Shown: positions 1-4,713, numbered from the stretch's first letter. The stretch: 6,491 nucleotides of DNA from an uncultured Candidatus Melainabacteria bacterium (GCA_937927525.1 CALBDR010000454.1:1-6491), one strand, 5' to 3'. The notes: generated by a model from the sequence alone, not told the origin. A program made the numbers and translations.

Positions 1-2
1 CA

Positions 3-848
3 TCTATTTTAGATAGAATGGGTCGTATCGCTCCTGGTCAAGGTTTAGCTGAAGGTGTTGAACAAACAGGAAGATTTTCAACTGAATCCTTCTTAACGAA
101 CTGGAATAAAATGTCTCCAGCTGCAAAGAAAGCTTTATTTAGTGGTAAAGGTTTTGGGCCACAAATGGCCAAAGACTTAGATGATCTTGTAAAAGTATCT
201 TCTATTATTAGAGAAAGTGGTAAGACATTTAAAAATCCATCAGGTACAGCAGACAGAATTGCAGGTATCGGAATTGGTATTGGTGGAGCTGCAGGTTTAG
301 TTACAGGTAATCCAGCATTTTTTGCTGCACTACCCGTTGTAATGTTAGGCTCTAACATGGCAGCTAAACTAATGATTAATCCAAGATTTGTAAGCTGGGC
401 TGCACAAGCAACTAAGATTGCAGGGAATAAAGGAATTGAAGGTATTGCTGAGCACATGACTAAACTTGGAATGATTGCTGCAAATTCTAGTCCTGAAGAA
501 AGACAAGCGATATTTGAATTTTTAGGAATGTTAGAAGAAGCATCTATTAAAGATGTAGGTTATGGAAGAACAACAGTTGATACACGAGGCACAACACCTC
601 CACCTAAAGAACCAAAAGCACAAGTTGATGCTGAAGTGACTGAACAAATTACTGAAAGCGTTCCACAATCTAATTTACCTATGTTTTCAACTGCGTCTAC
701 AGCGCCAGTTGCACCGATGACACCGATAACACCAGCACCGACCACGGCTCAGGGACAAGGCTTAGCTTCACTAGGTCAAAACTATCAATCTTTATTTCCA
801 CAAGATGTATTAGGTGGAGCAATCGCACAAAGAAGAGGAATGGTATAA
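3..848 (+). CDS. Internal virion / DNA-ejection-type protein, C-terminal part (5' partial)
   Basis: The frame is open to the left window edge. The first in-frame ATG is at 18, but sense codons precede it with no ribosome-binding site, so this is most likely the C-terminal 276+ residues of a larger protein. Numbering from the ATG at 18, residues about 24-42 include FLTNWNKMSP, and about 73-77 read NPSGT. Both resemble motifs I associate with phage 'DNA transfer' or internal virion proteins. Residues about 80-118 form a Gly/Ala/Ile-rich hydrophobic stretch able to contact membranes. A Pro/Thr/Ala-rich linker (about 218-245) leads to a C-terminal segment with LFPQDVLGGAIAQRR, a tail seen in such virion proteins. 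Inferred role: a particle protein ejected with DNA, or an inner core/tail component. The family is recalled from sequence style, so the function is moderately supported. The stop overlaps the next start (TAATG). Confidence 0.6.
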   Translation, partial: SILDRMGRIAPGQGLAEGVEQTGRFSTESFLTNWNKMSPAAKKALFSGKGFGPQMAKDLDDLVKVSSIIRESGKTFKNPSGTADRIAGIGIGIGGAAGLVTGNPAFFAALPVVMLGSNMAAKLMINPRFVSWAAQATKIAGNKGIEGIAEHMTKLGMIAANSSPEERQAIFEFLGMLEEASIKDVGYGRTTVDTRGTTPPPKEPKAQVDAEVTEQITESVPQSNLPMFSTASTAPVAPMTPITPAPTTAQGQGLASLGQNYQSLFPQDVLGGAIAQRRGMV

Positions 849-1030
849 TGGCTAGAAGTAAATCAGCATTAGAAAGAATAGATTCACATGAAAAGCTTTG
901 CAGAATTATGCAAAAGCAAACCTTCCAAAGAATATCTGATATTGAACATCGCATGACAAGAATTGAAAAATGGATTGTCGGTGGGATGTTTGCAATACTT
1001 TTAGCTGTACTTTCAAATCATTTAGGCTAA
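848..1030 (+). CDS. Small holin-like membrane protein
   Basis: This 60-residue protein has a polar, probably coiled-coil N-terminal half (residues about 8-41, rich in Arg, Glu, Ile and Met) and one C-terminal transmembrane segment (about 43-58, WIVGGMFAILLAVLSN). That layout, a soluble helix followed by a single membrane span and a short tail, resembles XhlA-type phage membrane proteins and small class III holins. These permeabilise or anchor at the cytoplasmic membrane during lysis. The start is supported by AGAGGA at 834-839, eight bases upstream, and by TAATG overlap with the virion protein gene, which implies translational coupling. No endolysin gene is visible in the window, so the holin role rests on topology and position. 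It could instead be a membrane-bound virion or superinfection factor. Confidence 0.5.
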   Translation: MARSKSALERIDSHEKLCRIMQKQTFQRISDIEHRMTRIEKWIVGGMFAILLAVLSNHLG

Positions 1031-1039
1031 AAGGCTTAA

Positions 1040-1741
1040 ATGAAGTTTATTAAGTCTAATAATAACGTTCAAATATCAGATCTTAAAAAAGTAAATAAAT
1101 ATCCATATAAAAAATACAACCGTTTTACAGATGAGAAGGGTCGTAAATATTTAGTTCAAGAACAAAAGGTTCCTTCCGTTACAACGATATTAGGTAAAAC
1201 AAAAGACCGTACAGGATTAGATGCATGGGTTAAAAGAGTAGGGGTTGAACGTGCAAGACAGATAACACAAAATGCTGCAGCGGTCGGTGAAGAGATGCAC
1301 TATATTCTTGAAAACTATTTCAATGGTACACCATACTACAATGCAGATCCCAACTTCCAACAACCACGGATCATGGCCCACAAGATACTTGAAAATCTTA
1401 CACCAATCACTGAAGTCTGGGGTAATGAAATAAGCTTATCTTATAAGTATGAATATGCAGGCACCACGGACATGATCGTTCTTTATGATGGTAAACCAAC
1501 AATTGTTGATTTTAAGCAATCCAATCGGCCAAAGAAAGATGAGTATGTTGAAGACTATAAATATCAATTAGGAGCCTATTATTTAGCTCATAAAGAGCAT
1601 TATGGACCCATAGAGCAAGGTTTAATATCAATATGTGTTAGAGACCTTACCTATCAGCAATGGCTACTTAAAGAAGCTGAATTAGAAGAATATGCAGAGA
1701 AATTCATGCAAAGAGTAGAACAATTTAAAAAACTGCAATAA
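1040..1741 (+). CDS. PD-(D/E)XK nuclease, RecB/Cas4/MGME1-like exonuclease
   Basis: The 233-residue protein carries the ordered motifs of the RecB-type PD-(D/E)XK superfamily: VPSVTTIL (44-51), GEEMHYILE (83-91, helical Glu/His motif), YAGTTD (139-144, catalytic Asp144), IVDFKQS (155-161, Asp157 and Lys159), and YQLGAY (175-180, the Gln/Tyr motif IV helix). The PSVTTIL...GEEMH...GTTD...VDFK order is that of MGME1-like single-strand exonucleases and of exonucleases in marine phages. It probably degrades or trims DNA for recombination, replication or host DNA recycling. All expected metal-binding and catalytic residues are present and the length is normal for a stand-alone nuclease domain. The start follows AAAGG (1030-1034), and the gene begins nine bases after the membrane-peptide stop, so it is probably co-transcribed with it. 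The fold assignment is secure; the substrate is inferred. Confidence 0.85.
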   Translation: MKFIKSNNNVQISDLKKVNKYPYKKYNRFTDEKGRKYLVQEQKVPSVTTILGKTKDRTGLDAWVKRVGVERARQITQNAAAVGEEMHYILENYFNGTPYYNADPNFQQPRIMAHKILENLTPITEVWGNEISLSYKYEYAGTTDMIVLYDGKPTIVDFKQSNRPKKDEYVEDYKYQLGAYYLAHKEHYGPIEQGLISICVRDLTYQQWLLKEAELEEYAEKFMQRVEQFKKLQ

Positions 1742-1750
1742 AATCCTTAA

Positions 1751-2128
1751 ATGGAAAATTCACTATTAGTTCACAAGCATCTTATTGTCCGTGCTGAGGC
1801 TATCAAACCTCCAATGGATGAAACCTTTCTTAAAGACTGGATGATGGAATTTATTAACTCTATTAATATGAAAGTATTAATGGGTCCGTATGTTATCTAT
1901 CATAACGTTCCTGGAAACCGTGGTATAACAAGTGTAGCAATTATTGAAACATCTCATATTGTAATGCATGTATGGGACGAACCGCATCCAGCACTCATGC
2001 AGTTTGATGTATATAGTTGCGGTGAATTTGATCCTAAAAAGATTTGTAACAAAATCTCAGAAGACTTTGATATACGCAAGATAGAATACAAATATCTTAA
2101 TCGTGAGACGGGTCTGGTTGATCTTTAG
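1751..2128 (+). CDS. speD: SpeD-like pyruvoyl-dependent decarboxylase (S-adenosylmethionine decarboxylase family)
   Basis: This 125-residue protein matches the short prokaryotic SpeD fold. The block at residues 62-91 reads VAIIETSHIVMHVWDE then FDVYSCG. These place the candidate pyruvoyl-forming Ser68, the processing His73 (five residues on) and the catalytic Cys90, in the same order as Ser63, His68 and Cys83 of Thermotoga SpeD. Family members self-cleave to make a pyruvoyl group and decarboxylate S-adenosylmethionine for spermidine synthesis. Some SpeD homologues, including phage ones, are reported to act on ornithine or arginine instead. The residue before Ser68 is Thr67 rather than the usual Glu, with Glu one position further back. 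No clear SD precedes the ATG, which lies nine bases after the nuclease stop, so translation may depend on coupling. No spermidine synthase is visible. The family is well supported; the substrate is open. Confidence 0.8.
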   Translation: MENSLLVHKHLIVRAEAIKPPMDETFLKDWMMEFINSINMKVLMGPYVIYHNVPGNRGITSVAIIETSHIVMHVWDEPHPALMQFDVYSCGEFDPKKICNKISEDFDIRKIEYKYLNRETGLVDL

Positions 2129-2216
2129 GTTCTAAGTATTGATCTAAACCTGCTGATCCCCAATCCTGATCGTCTTCATTTACGATTACACCTTTATTTA
2201 ATTTTTCTTTGTCCAT
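2097..2216 (-). CDS. Possible small acidic protein (39 aa), convergent with the SpeD-like gene
   Basis: On the minus strand an ATG at 2216 opens a 39-codon frame ending in TAA at 2097-2099. The product starts MDKEKLNKGVIV, continues with an acidic NEDDQDWGSAGLDQYLEP stretch (residues 13-30), and ends with a Pro/Asp-rich tail. The composition looks protein-like (Trp, Gly, alternating acidic and hydrophobic residues), and it occupies DNA that otherwise has no gene. It overlaps the 3' end of the SpeD-like gene by 32 bases on the opposite strand. The region before its ATG has only a weak AAAG-like ribosome site and no convincing promoter. I do not recognise a family and propose no function. A chance open frame is a real alternative. 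Confidence 0.35.
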   Translation of the reverse strand: MDKEKLNKGVIVNEDDQDWGSAGLDQYLEPKDQPDPSHD

Positions 2217-2310
2217 ATCTTTACAGTAAACACTATTTGTAAAGGGTGCAACTAACCTACTGATTTTACTAGTAAATGTTGTTTTTAAAAATATTTTATA
2301 AGTTTGCTAC

Positions 2311-2340
2311 TTGTAAACCTTGTAAAGTTCATTATATAAT
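2311..2340 (+). promoter_or_regulatory. Sigma70-like promoter for hsp20 with palindromic -10 region
   Basis: TTGTAA (2311-2316) and a perfect TATAAT (2335-2340) are separated by 18 bases, giving a predicted transcription start near 2346-2348 and a leader of about 50 nt before the hsp20 ATG at 2398. The -10 lies within the perfect palindrome ATTATATAAT (2331-2340), flanked on both sides by GTTC (2327-2330 and 2341-2344). TTGTAAA occurs at 2311-2317 and again at 2320-2326. The palindrome may be an operator. An AT-rich chance palindrome is possible. Confidence 0.6.
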
Positions 2341-2347
2341 GTTCATG

Positions 2348-2392
2348 GTGCAACAATTGGGTTGGCCTATTAAACTTGCTTAAATAAGGAGG
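2348..2392 (+). promoter_or_regulatory. Candidate ROSE-like RNA thermometer / leader hairpin over the hsp20 SD
   Basis: The strong SD AAGGAGG (2386-2392) lies five bases before the hsp20 ATG. Upstream, CTTGCT (2375-2380) can pair with AGGAG (2387-2391) across a six-base loop, leaving G2378 unpaired: C-G, U-A, U-G, bulged G, C-G, U-A. A UUGCU/UCGCU strand facing the SD with an imperfect G is the hallmark of ROSE thermometers, which sit in small heat-shock gene leaders. A second weak hairpin, CAAC (2351-2354) with GTTG (2361-2364), precedes it. The pairing is seen in the sequence; thermosensing is inferred. The leader is shorter than typical ROSE elements. Confidence 0.4.
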
Positions 2393-2397
2393 ATAAT

Positions 2398-2802
2398 ATG
2401 ACAGGTTACGATTTAATCAATTCATATTCAAAACAATTTTTTGATCACGGCTTAGATACTTTTGATAAAGTATTTGACAGCTGGTCAAAAGTATCAGGCT
2501 TTCCATTCTGGAACGTAGTGAAATACGATAAAGGAAAATACGGACTAGAAATAGGATTGGCAGGATATAAAAAATCAGATGTACTAGTTGAAGTTAATGA
2601 TGGTATTTTATCTGTATCAGGTAAGGTAGATGATTCAGCTGTAGACTATGTACAAAAGAACTTAGCAACAAGAGAGTTCTACAAGCAATTTCAGCTTCCA
2701 AATAATGCAGTCGTAAATGAAGCAAAAATGGAAGATGGCTTATTAAAGGTAAAATTTGGTTACAAAGAAGACGACAATAAGCAAACTGTAGAGGTTAAGT
2801 AA
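2398..2802 (+). CDS. Small heat-shock protein, Hsp20/IbpA-like alpha-crystallin chaperone
   Basis: The 134-residue protein has the standard small-Hsp layout. A divergent N-terminal arm (1-36) includes a region resembling the IbpA start, with Phe-rich FPFWNVVKYD at 35-44. An alpha-crystallin domain (about 38-122) contains the strand LEIGLAGYKKSDVLVEV (50-66), the NDGILSVSGK turn (67-76), the ATREFYKQFQLP strand (90-101) and MEDGLLKVKF (111-120). A short tail carries VEV (131-133), matching the I/V-X-I/V motif used for oligomer assembly. Such proteins hold unfolding proteins for refolding by DnaK/ClpB, and homologues occur in marine phages. The gene has its own promoter and a strong SD (AAGGAGG, 2386-2392). 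Its stop overlaps the ATG of a 16-codon frame. The product is intact and of normal length; its clients (virion proteins or host proteins) are unknown. Confidence 0.93.
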   Translation: MTGYDLINSYSKQFFDHGLDTFDKVFDSWSKVSGFPFWNVVKYDKGKYGLEIGLAGYKKSDVLVEVNDGILSVSGKVDDSAVDYVQKNLATREFYKQFQLPNNAVVNEAKMEDGLLKVKFGYKEDDNKQTVEVK

Positions 2803-2852
2803 TGTGGCCGTATACAGTGGAAGAGCTTGAATTTATTAACAAAAAAAGTTAA
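2802..2852 (+). CDS. Possible 16-aa peptide translationally coupled to hsp20
   Basis: An ATG at 2802 overlaps the hsp20 stop by one base (TAATG), exactly as at 848 and 6045 in this window. The 16-codon frame encodes MWPYTVEELEFINKKS and stops at 2850-2852. The aromatic/Pro start and the amphipathic acidic helix look designed rather than random. There is no separate SD, so expression would depend on termination-reinitiation after hsp20. I cannot assign a function. It may be a chance frame created by the TAATG context. Confidence 0.35.
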   Translation: MWPYTVEELEFINKKS

Positions 2853-2877
2853 TCCCACATCTATACTCAGTGTTCAT

Positions 2878-2910
2878 CCTAGGTTAGCATTCTTGTCTAA
2901 TCTAGGAGGA
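2878..2910 (+). promoter_or_regulatory. SD-sequestering hairpin upstream of the acidic-tail protein
   Basis: CCTAGGTTAG (2878-2887) pairs with CTAATCTAGG (2897-2906) in a ten-base stem with one G-U pair and a nine-base loop. The right arm includes AGG (2904-2906), the first three bases of the SD AGGAGGA (2904-2910) for the ATG at 2917. No T-tract follows, so this is not a canonical terminator. It probably limits ribosome access until melted or unfolded, or else serves as a DNA operator. The SD also decides the start at 2917 over an in-frame TTG at 2827. Confidence 0.5.
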
Positions 2911-2916
2911 CACAAC

Positions 2917-3084
2917 ATGCCAAAAAAGAAAAAAGAAGAAACTATTGAGGATATCCTTGATAGAATTGAACAAGATATAACAGTCATCAGAGAAAAATTA
3001 TGGGACATGGAAGCAGACGACAAGGTCGAAGATGATGATGATTTTGATGACGAGGACGAGGACGAAGACGAAGACGAAGAGTAA
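2917..3084 (+). CDS. Small coiled-coil protein with polyacidic tail (55 aa, hypothetical)
   Basis: The start is set by AGGAGGA at 2904-2910, six bases before the ATG. The product has a basic N-terminus (PKKKK, residues 2-6), one helix with perfect heptad spacing of hydrophobics (Ile10, Leu14, Ile17, Ile21, Ile24, Leu28), and a nearly pure Asp/Glu tail (about 34-55). The layout suggests a homo-oligomer or partner-binding coil carrying a strongly negative arm, as in DNA-mimic, histone-like-protein-binding or RNA-polymerase-binding peptides. That is inference from charge only, and I recognise no family. Its leader hairpin could control translation. The GC-richer GAC/GAG codons of the tail differ from the AT-rich neighbours. 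The gene lies 114 bases after hsp20 and is followed by a strong hairpin at 3092-3115. The gene is well supported; the function is unknown. Confidence 0.7.
   Translation: MPKKKKEETIEDILDRIEQDITVIREKLWDMEADDKVEDDDDFDDEDEDEDEDEE
3049..3078 (+). repeat. In-frame GACGAR hexanucleotide repeat (5 units)
   Basis: Five tandem six-base units (GACGAG twice, then GACGAA three times) encode Asp-Glu pairs in the acidic tail. Slippage would add or remove Asp-Glu dipeptides without breaking the frame, so tail length may vary between related phages. Confidence 0.8.
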
Positions 3085-3115
3085 TTTAAAAGGGCTCTAG
3101 AGAAATCTAGAGCCC
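3083..3115 (-). terminator. Intrinsic terminator for the helicase transcript (minus strand)
   Basis: GGGCTCTAGA (3092-3101) and TCTAGAGCCC (3106-3115) form a perfect ten-base stem with a four-base loop. Read on the minus strand, the stem is followed by TTTTAAATTA (3091 down to 3082), an acceptable U-tract for ending transcripts of the helicase gene. Read on the plus strand, the loop is GAAA but the stem is followed by CAACCAAAG, with no U-run. Plus-strand termination after the acidic protein gene would therefore be non-canonical, although the stem could still stabilise that mRNA's 3' end. Confidence 0.7.
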
Positions 3116-3135
3116 CAACCAAAGAAAACACAACA

Positions 3136-3170
3136 AACAACATCAGTTGTTAATTGTATAGTTGTCTATA
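3136..3170. repeat. Two short adjacent inverted repeats in the convergent intergenic region
   Basis: AACAAC (3136-3141) and GTTGTT (3146-3151) flank ATCA. TATAG (3157-3161) and CTATA (3166-3170) flank TTGT. Both are perfect but short, and lie between the acidic protein gene and the 3' end of the helicase. They may be weak hairpins or protein sites. Nothing else is visible in 3116-3221. Confidence 0.35.
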
Positions 3171-3221
3171 CCCACATGGTATAAACTGTTTTTACAATAA
3201 TATTTATATAGATTTTAAAAG

Positions 3222-4649
3222 TTATTTCAACCAGGTTTTTATTTCTTCACCCAGTGTCTTTGCAGACAAAGTTAATTTACGATCTAACGCAGATACAATT
3301 TTTTCATCTACAGTATCTTCAGCAATTATATCAATATAAAGCACATTTTTGGTTTGTCCTATTCTGTGTGCTCTATCTTCAGATTGAAGTCTCACTTCTA
3401 GATTGTAGTTATTAGAATAATAAATAACATAGCTTGCAGCATGTAGAGTTAAACCATAACCACCAACAGTTGGATTACCAATAAAGAACCTAACTTTTTC
3501 ATTAGTTTGAAAGTCTTCACAAACTTGTTTTCTATCTTCAACGGATGTTGCACCATACATGGTGACGTAAGATCCTTTACCGTATTCTTTTTCTATAGCT
3601 TCAGCAATTTCTTTTATATTATGGATATAATTATCCCAAATAATAGCTTTACCACTAATTTCATCTAACACAGTCATGAGCTCATCTAATTTAGGATTAT
3701 TAAATATTTCTATTTCACCTTCATCATTTTTAACAAAACCATTTGCCACCTGATGCAGTTTTAATATTTCAGTTAACTGATTACTAAAAGATACTGTACT
3801 ATCGTTAAGAATAGTAATCGCATTTTGTTTCAATCTTTTATAAACTTCAGCTTGTTTACCTTTTAATTGTATCTTTCTTTGCTCATAAATCTTAGGGGGT
3901 ATATCTAAACAATCTTCTTTTCTTACCCTTGTACTAAATGTTTTAATACGTTGTTCTAATTCTTCTAAATTTTTATAAAATTTAGGTATCATAACTTGTG
4001 TATGAGCACCCATTTGAATGGTGTGCATCTCAGCATATCTTGCTCTAAAAGTATAAAAAGAATCATAACCTAGAAGGCTAGGTGATAAGAATTTACATTG
4101 TGTAAATAAATCTAATGGTGATTTAGTAATAGGACTACCTGTTAATATTCTTCTATATTTAGCTTCAGTAGATAATTTTAAAATAGATTTAGTTCTTTTA
4201 GCCTTTTGATTTTTAATGGTTGTAGCCTCATCAATAATAAATGCAGCTTTAGGATGATGTTTAAAAAAGTATTTAGCAGCGGTTACACCATTAGATGTAG
4301 AGAAAGCTTCTACGTTCATAAGCATAATATTAAATATACCTAAAGCTCTATGATGAATTAAATCAATCGTAGGCTTCTTAGTTAAATTCCATACCTGGAC
4401 GATTCTATCAATTTTTTCAGATAAGTGATTCTCTATTTCTTTCTCCCACATGGCATAAACGGATTTAGGCGCAACAATTAAAGCCGACTCAATCTTACCT
4501 TCTTGAAATAATATTCCCAAATTATCTATGGTAGTCTTAGTTTTACCTGTACCCATATCCATAAAGAAAGCCCAGTTTTCTTTATCGGATGCATCTTTTA
4601 ATGCCGACAACTGGTGTTTGTACGGAGAAGTTTTAAATTGATAATCCAT
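3222..4649 (-). CDS. SF2 / SNF2-like DEAD-DEAH box DNA helicase
   Basis: This 475-residue protein has both RecA-like domains of an SF2 helicase/translocase. Domain 1 holds the Q-like YKHQ (10-13), Walker A DMGTGKT (31-37, Lys36), LIVAPKSV motif Ia (57-64), the Walker B/DEXX motif IIDEATTIKN (138-147, DEAT instead of DEAH), and motif III LTGSPI (169-174). Domain 2 holds motif IV-like KAIIWDN (334-340), motif V GGYGLTLHAAS (396-406) and motif VI QSEDRAHRIGQ (422-432, with Arg426/Arg429 as candidate arginine fingers). The RAHRIGQ form points to the SNF2-related subgroup. It should use ATP to translocate on or unwind DNA, probably in phage replication or recombination. No nuclease or zinc domain is fused. 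It is transcribed opposite to its neighbours from a divergent promoter, lacks a clear SD, and is followed by a minus-strand terminator. Confidence 0.92.
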   Translation of the reverse strand: MDYQFKTSPYKHQLSALKDASDKENWAFFMDMGTGKTKTTIDNLGILFQEGKIESALIVAPKSVYAMWEKEIENHLSEKIDRIVQVWNLTKKPTIDLIHHRALGIFNIMLMNVEAFSTSNGVTAAKYFFKHHPKAAFIIDEATTIKNQKAKRTKSILKLSTEAKYRRILTGSPITKSPLDLFTQCKFLSPSLLGYDSFYTFRARYAEMHTIQMGAHTQVMIPKFYKNLEELEQRIKTFSTRVRKEDCLDIPPKIYEQRKIQLKGKQAEVYKRLKQNAITILNDSTVSFSNQLTEILKLHQVANGFVKNDEGEIEIFNNPKLDELMTVLDEISGKAIIWDNYIHNIKEIAEAIEKEYGKGSYVTMYGATSVEDRKQVCEDFQTNEKVRFFIGNPTVGGYGLTLHAASYVIYYSNNYNLEVRLQSEDRAHRIGQTKNVLYIDIIAEDTVDEKIVSALDRKLTLSAKTLGEEIKTWLK

Positions 4650-4666
4650 GTGAAATTGTTTATAGA
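4638..4666 (+). promoter_or_regulatory. Predicted promoter for the replication genes (plus strand)
   Basis: TTGATA (4638-4643, five of six matches to the -35 consensus) and TATAGA (4661-4666) lie 17 bases apart. The start would be near 4673, giving a leader of about 40 nt that includes AAGGAG (4699-4704), nine bases before the ATG at 4714. The -10 overlaps the predicted minus-strand promoter, so the two transcripts may compete. The -35 lies within the first codons of the helicase gene. Confidence 0.45.
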
Positions 4667-4686
4667 GATTTAATTGACTTAATCAA
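4659..4686 (-). promoter_or_regulatory. Predicted promoter for the helicase gene (minus strand)
   Basis: On the minus strand TTGATT (4686-4681) and TATAAA (4664-4659) are separated by 16 bases. Transcription would start near 4652, only a few bases before the ATG at 4649. Together with the missing SD, this suggests a leaderless or nearly leaderless helicase mRNA. Confidence 0.45.
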
Positions 4687-4713
4687 CCATAAACTATAAA
4701 GGAGAAACTTAAC

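Noticed and set aside
38..457. Long open minus-strand frame antisense to the virion protein gene
   Set aside because: It mirrors a confident coding frame, has no ribosome site, and its product is a Pro/Ile/Ala-rich composition typical of an antisense shadow.
2345..2383. A 12-codon upstream frame (MVQQLGWPIKLA) in the hsp20 leader
   Set aside because: Its ATG falls at or before the predicted transcription start and has no SD. The stop three bases before the hsp20 SD is probably coincidence.
2827..2916. Upstream in-frame TTG start extending the acidic-tail protein by 30 residues
   Set aside because: The strong AGGAGGA at 2904-2910 places the start at the ATG at 2917. The extension lies in the hairpin leader and overlaps the 16-aa frame.
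2874..3143. Minus-strand frame with a poly-Ser run
   Set aside because: The Ser run is the reverse complement of the Asp/Glu codon repeat in the acidic-tail gene, and the frame spans the terminator hairpin.
3136..3151. Hairpin AACAAC-ATCA-GTTGTT as a plus-strand terminator
   Set aside because: The stem is only six mostly A-T pairs and is not followed by a U-run.
2129..3221. CRISPR array, tRNA gene or insertion sequence in the gene-poor stretches
   Set aside because: No regularly spaced repeats of CRISPR length, no cloverleaf-like arms with a T-loop motif, and no transposase or terminal inverted repeats were seen.
3154..3339. Plus-strand frame overlapping the helicase 3' end
   Set aside because: It is largely antisense to the confident helicase C-terminus, with low-complexity Asn/Tyr/Ser sequence and no SD.
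4695..4700. TATAAA as the -10 for the replication operon with TTGACT at 4674-4679
   Set aside because: The spacer would be 15 bases and transcription would begin after the SD AAGGAG at 4699-4704, leaving the mRNA without its ribosome site.
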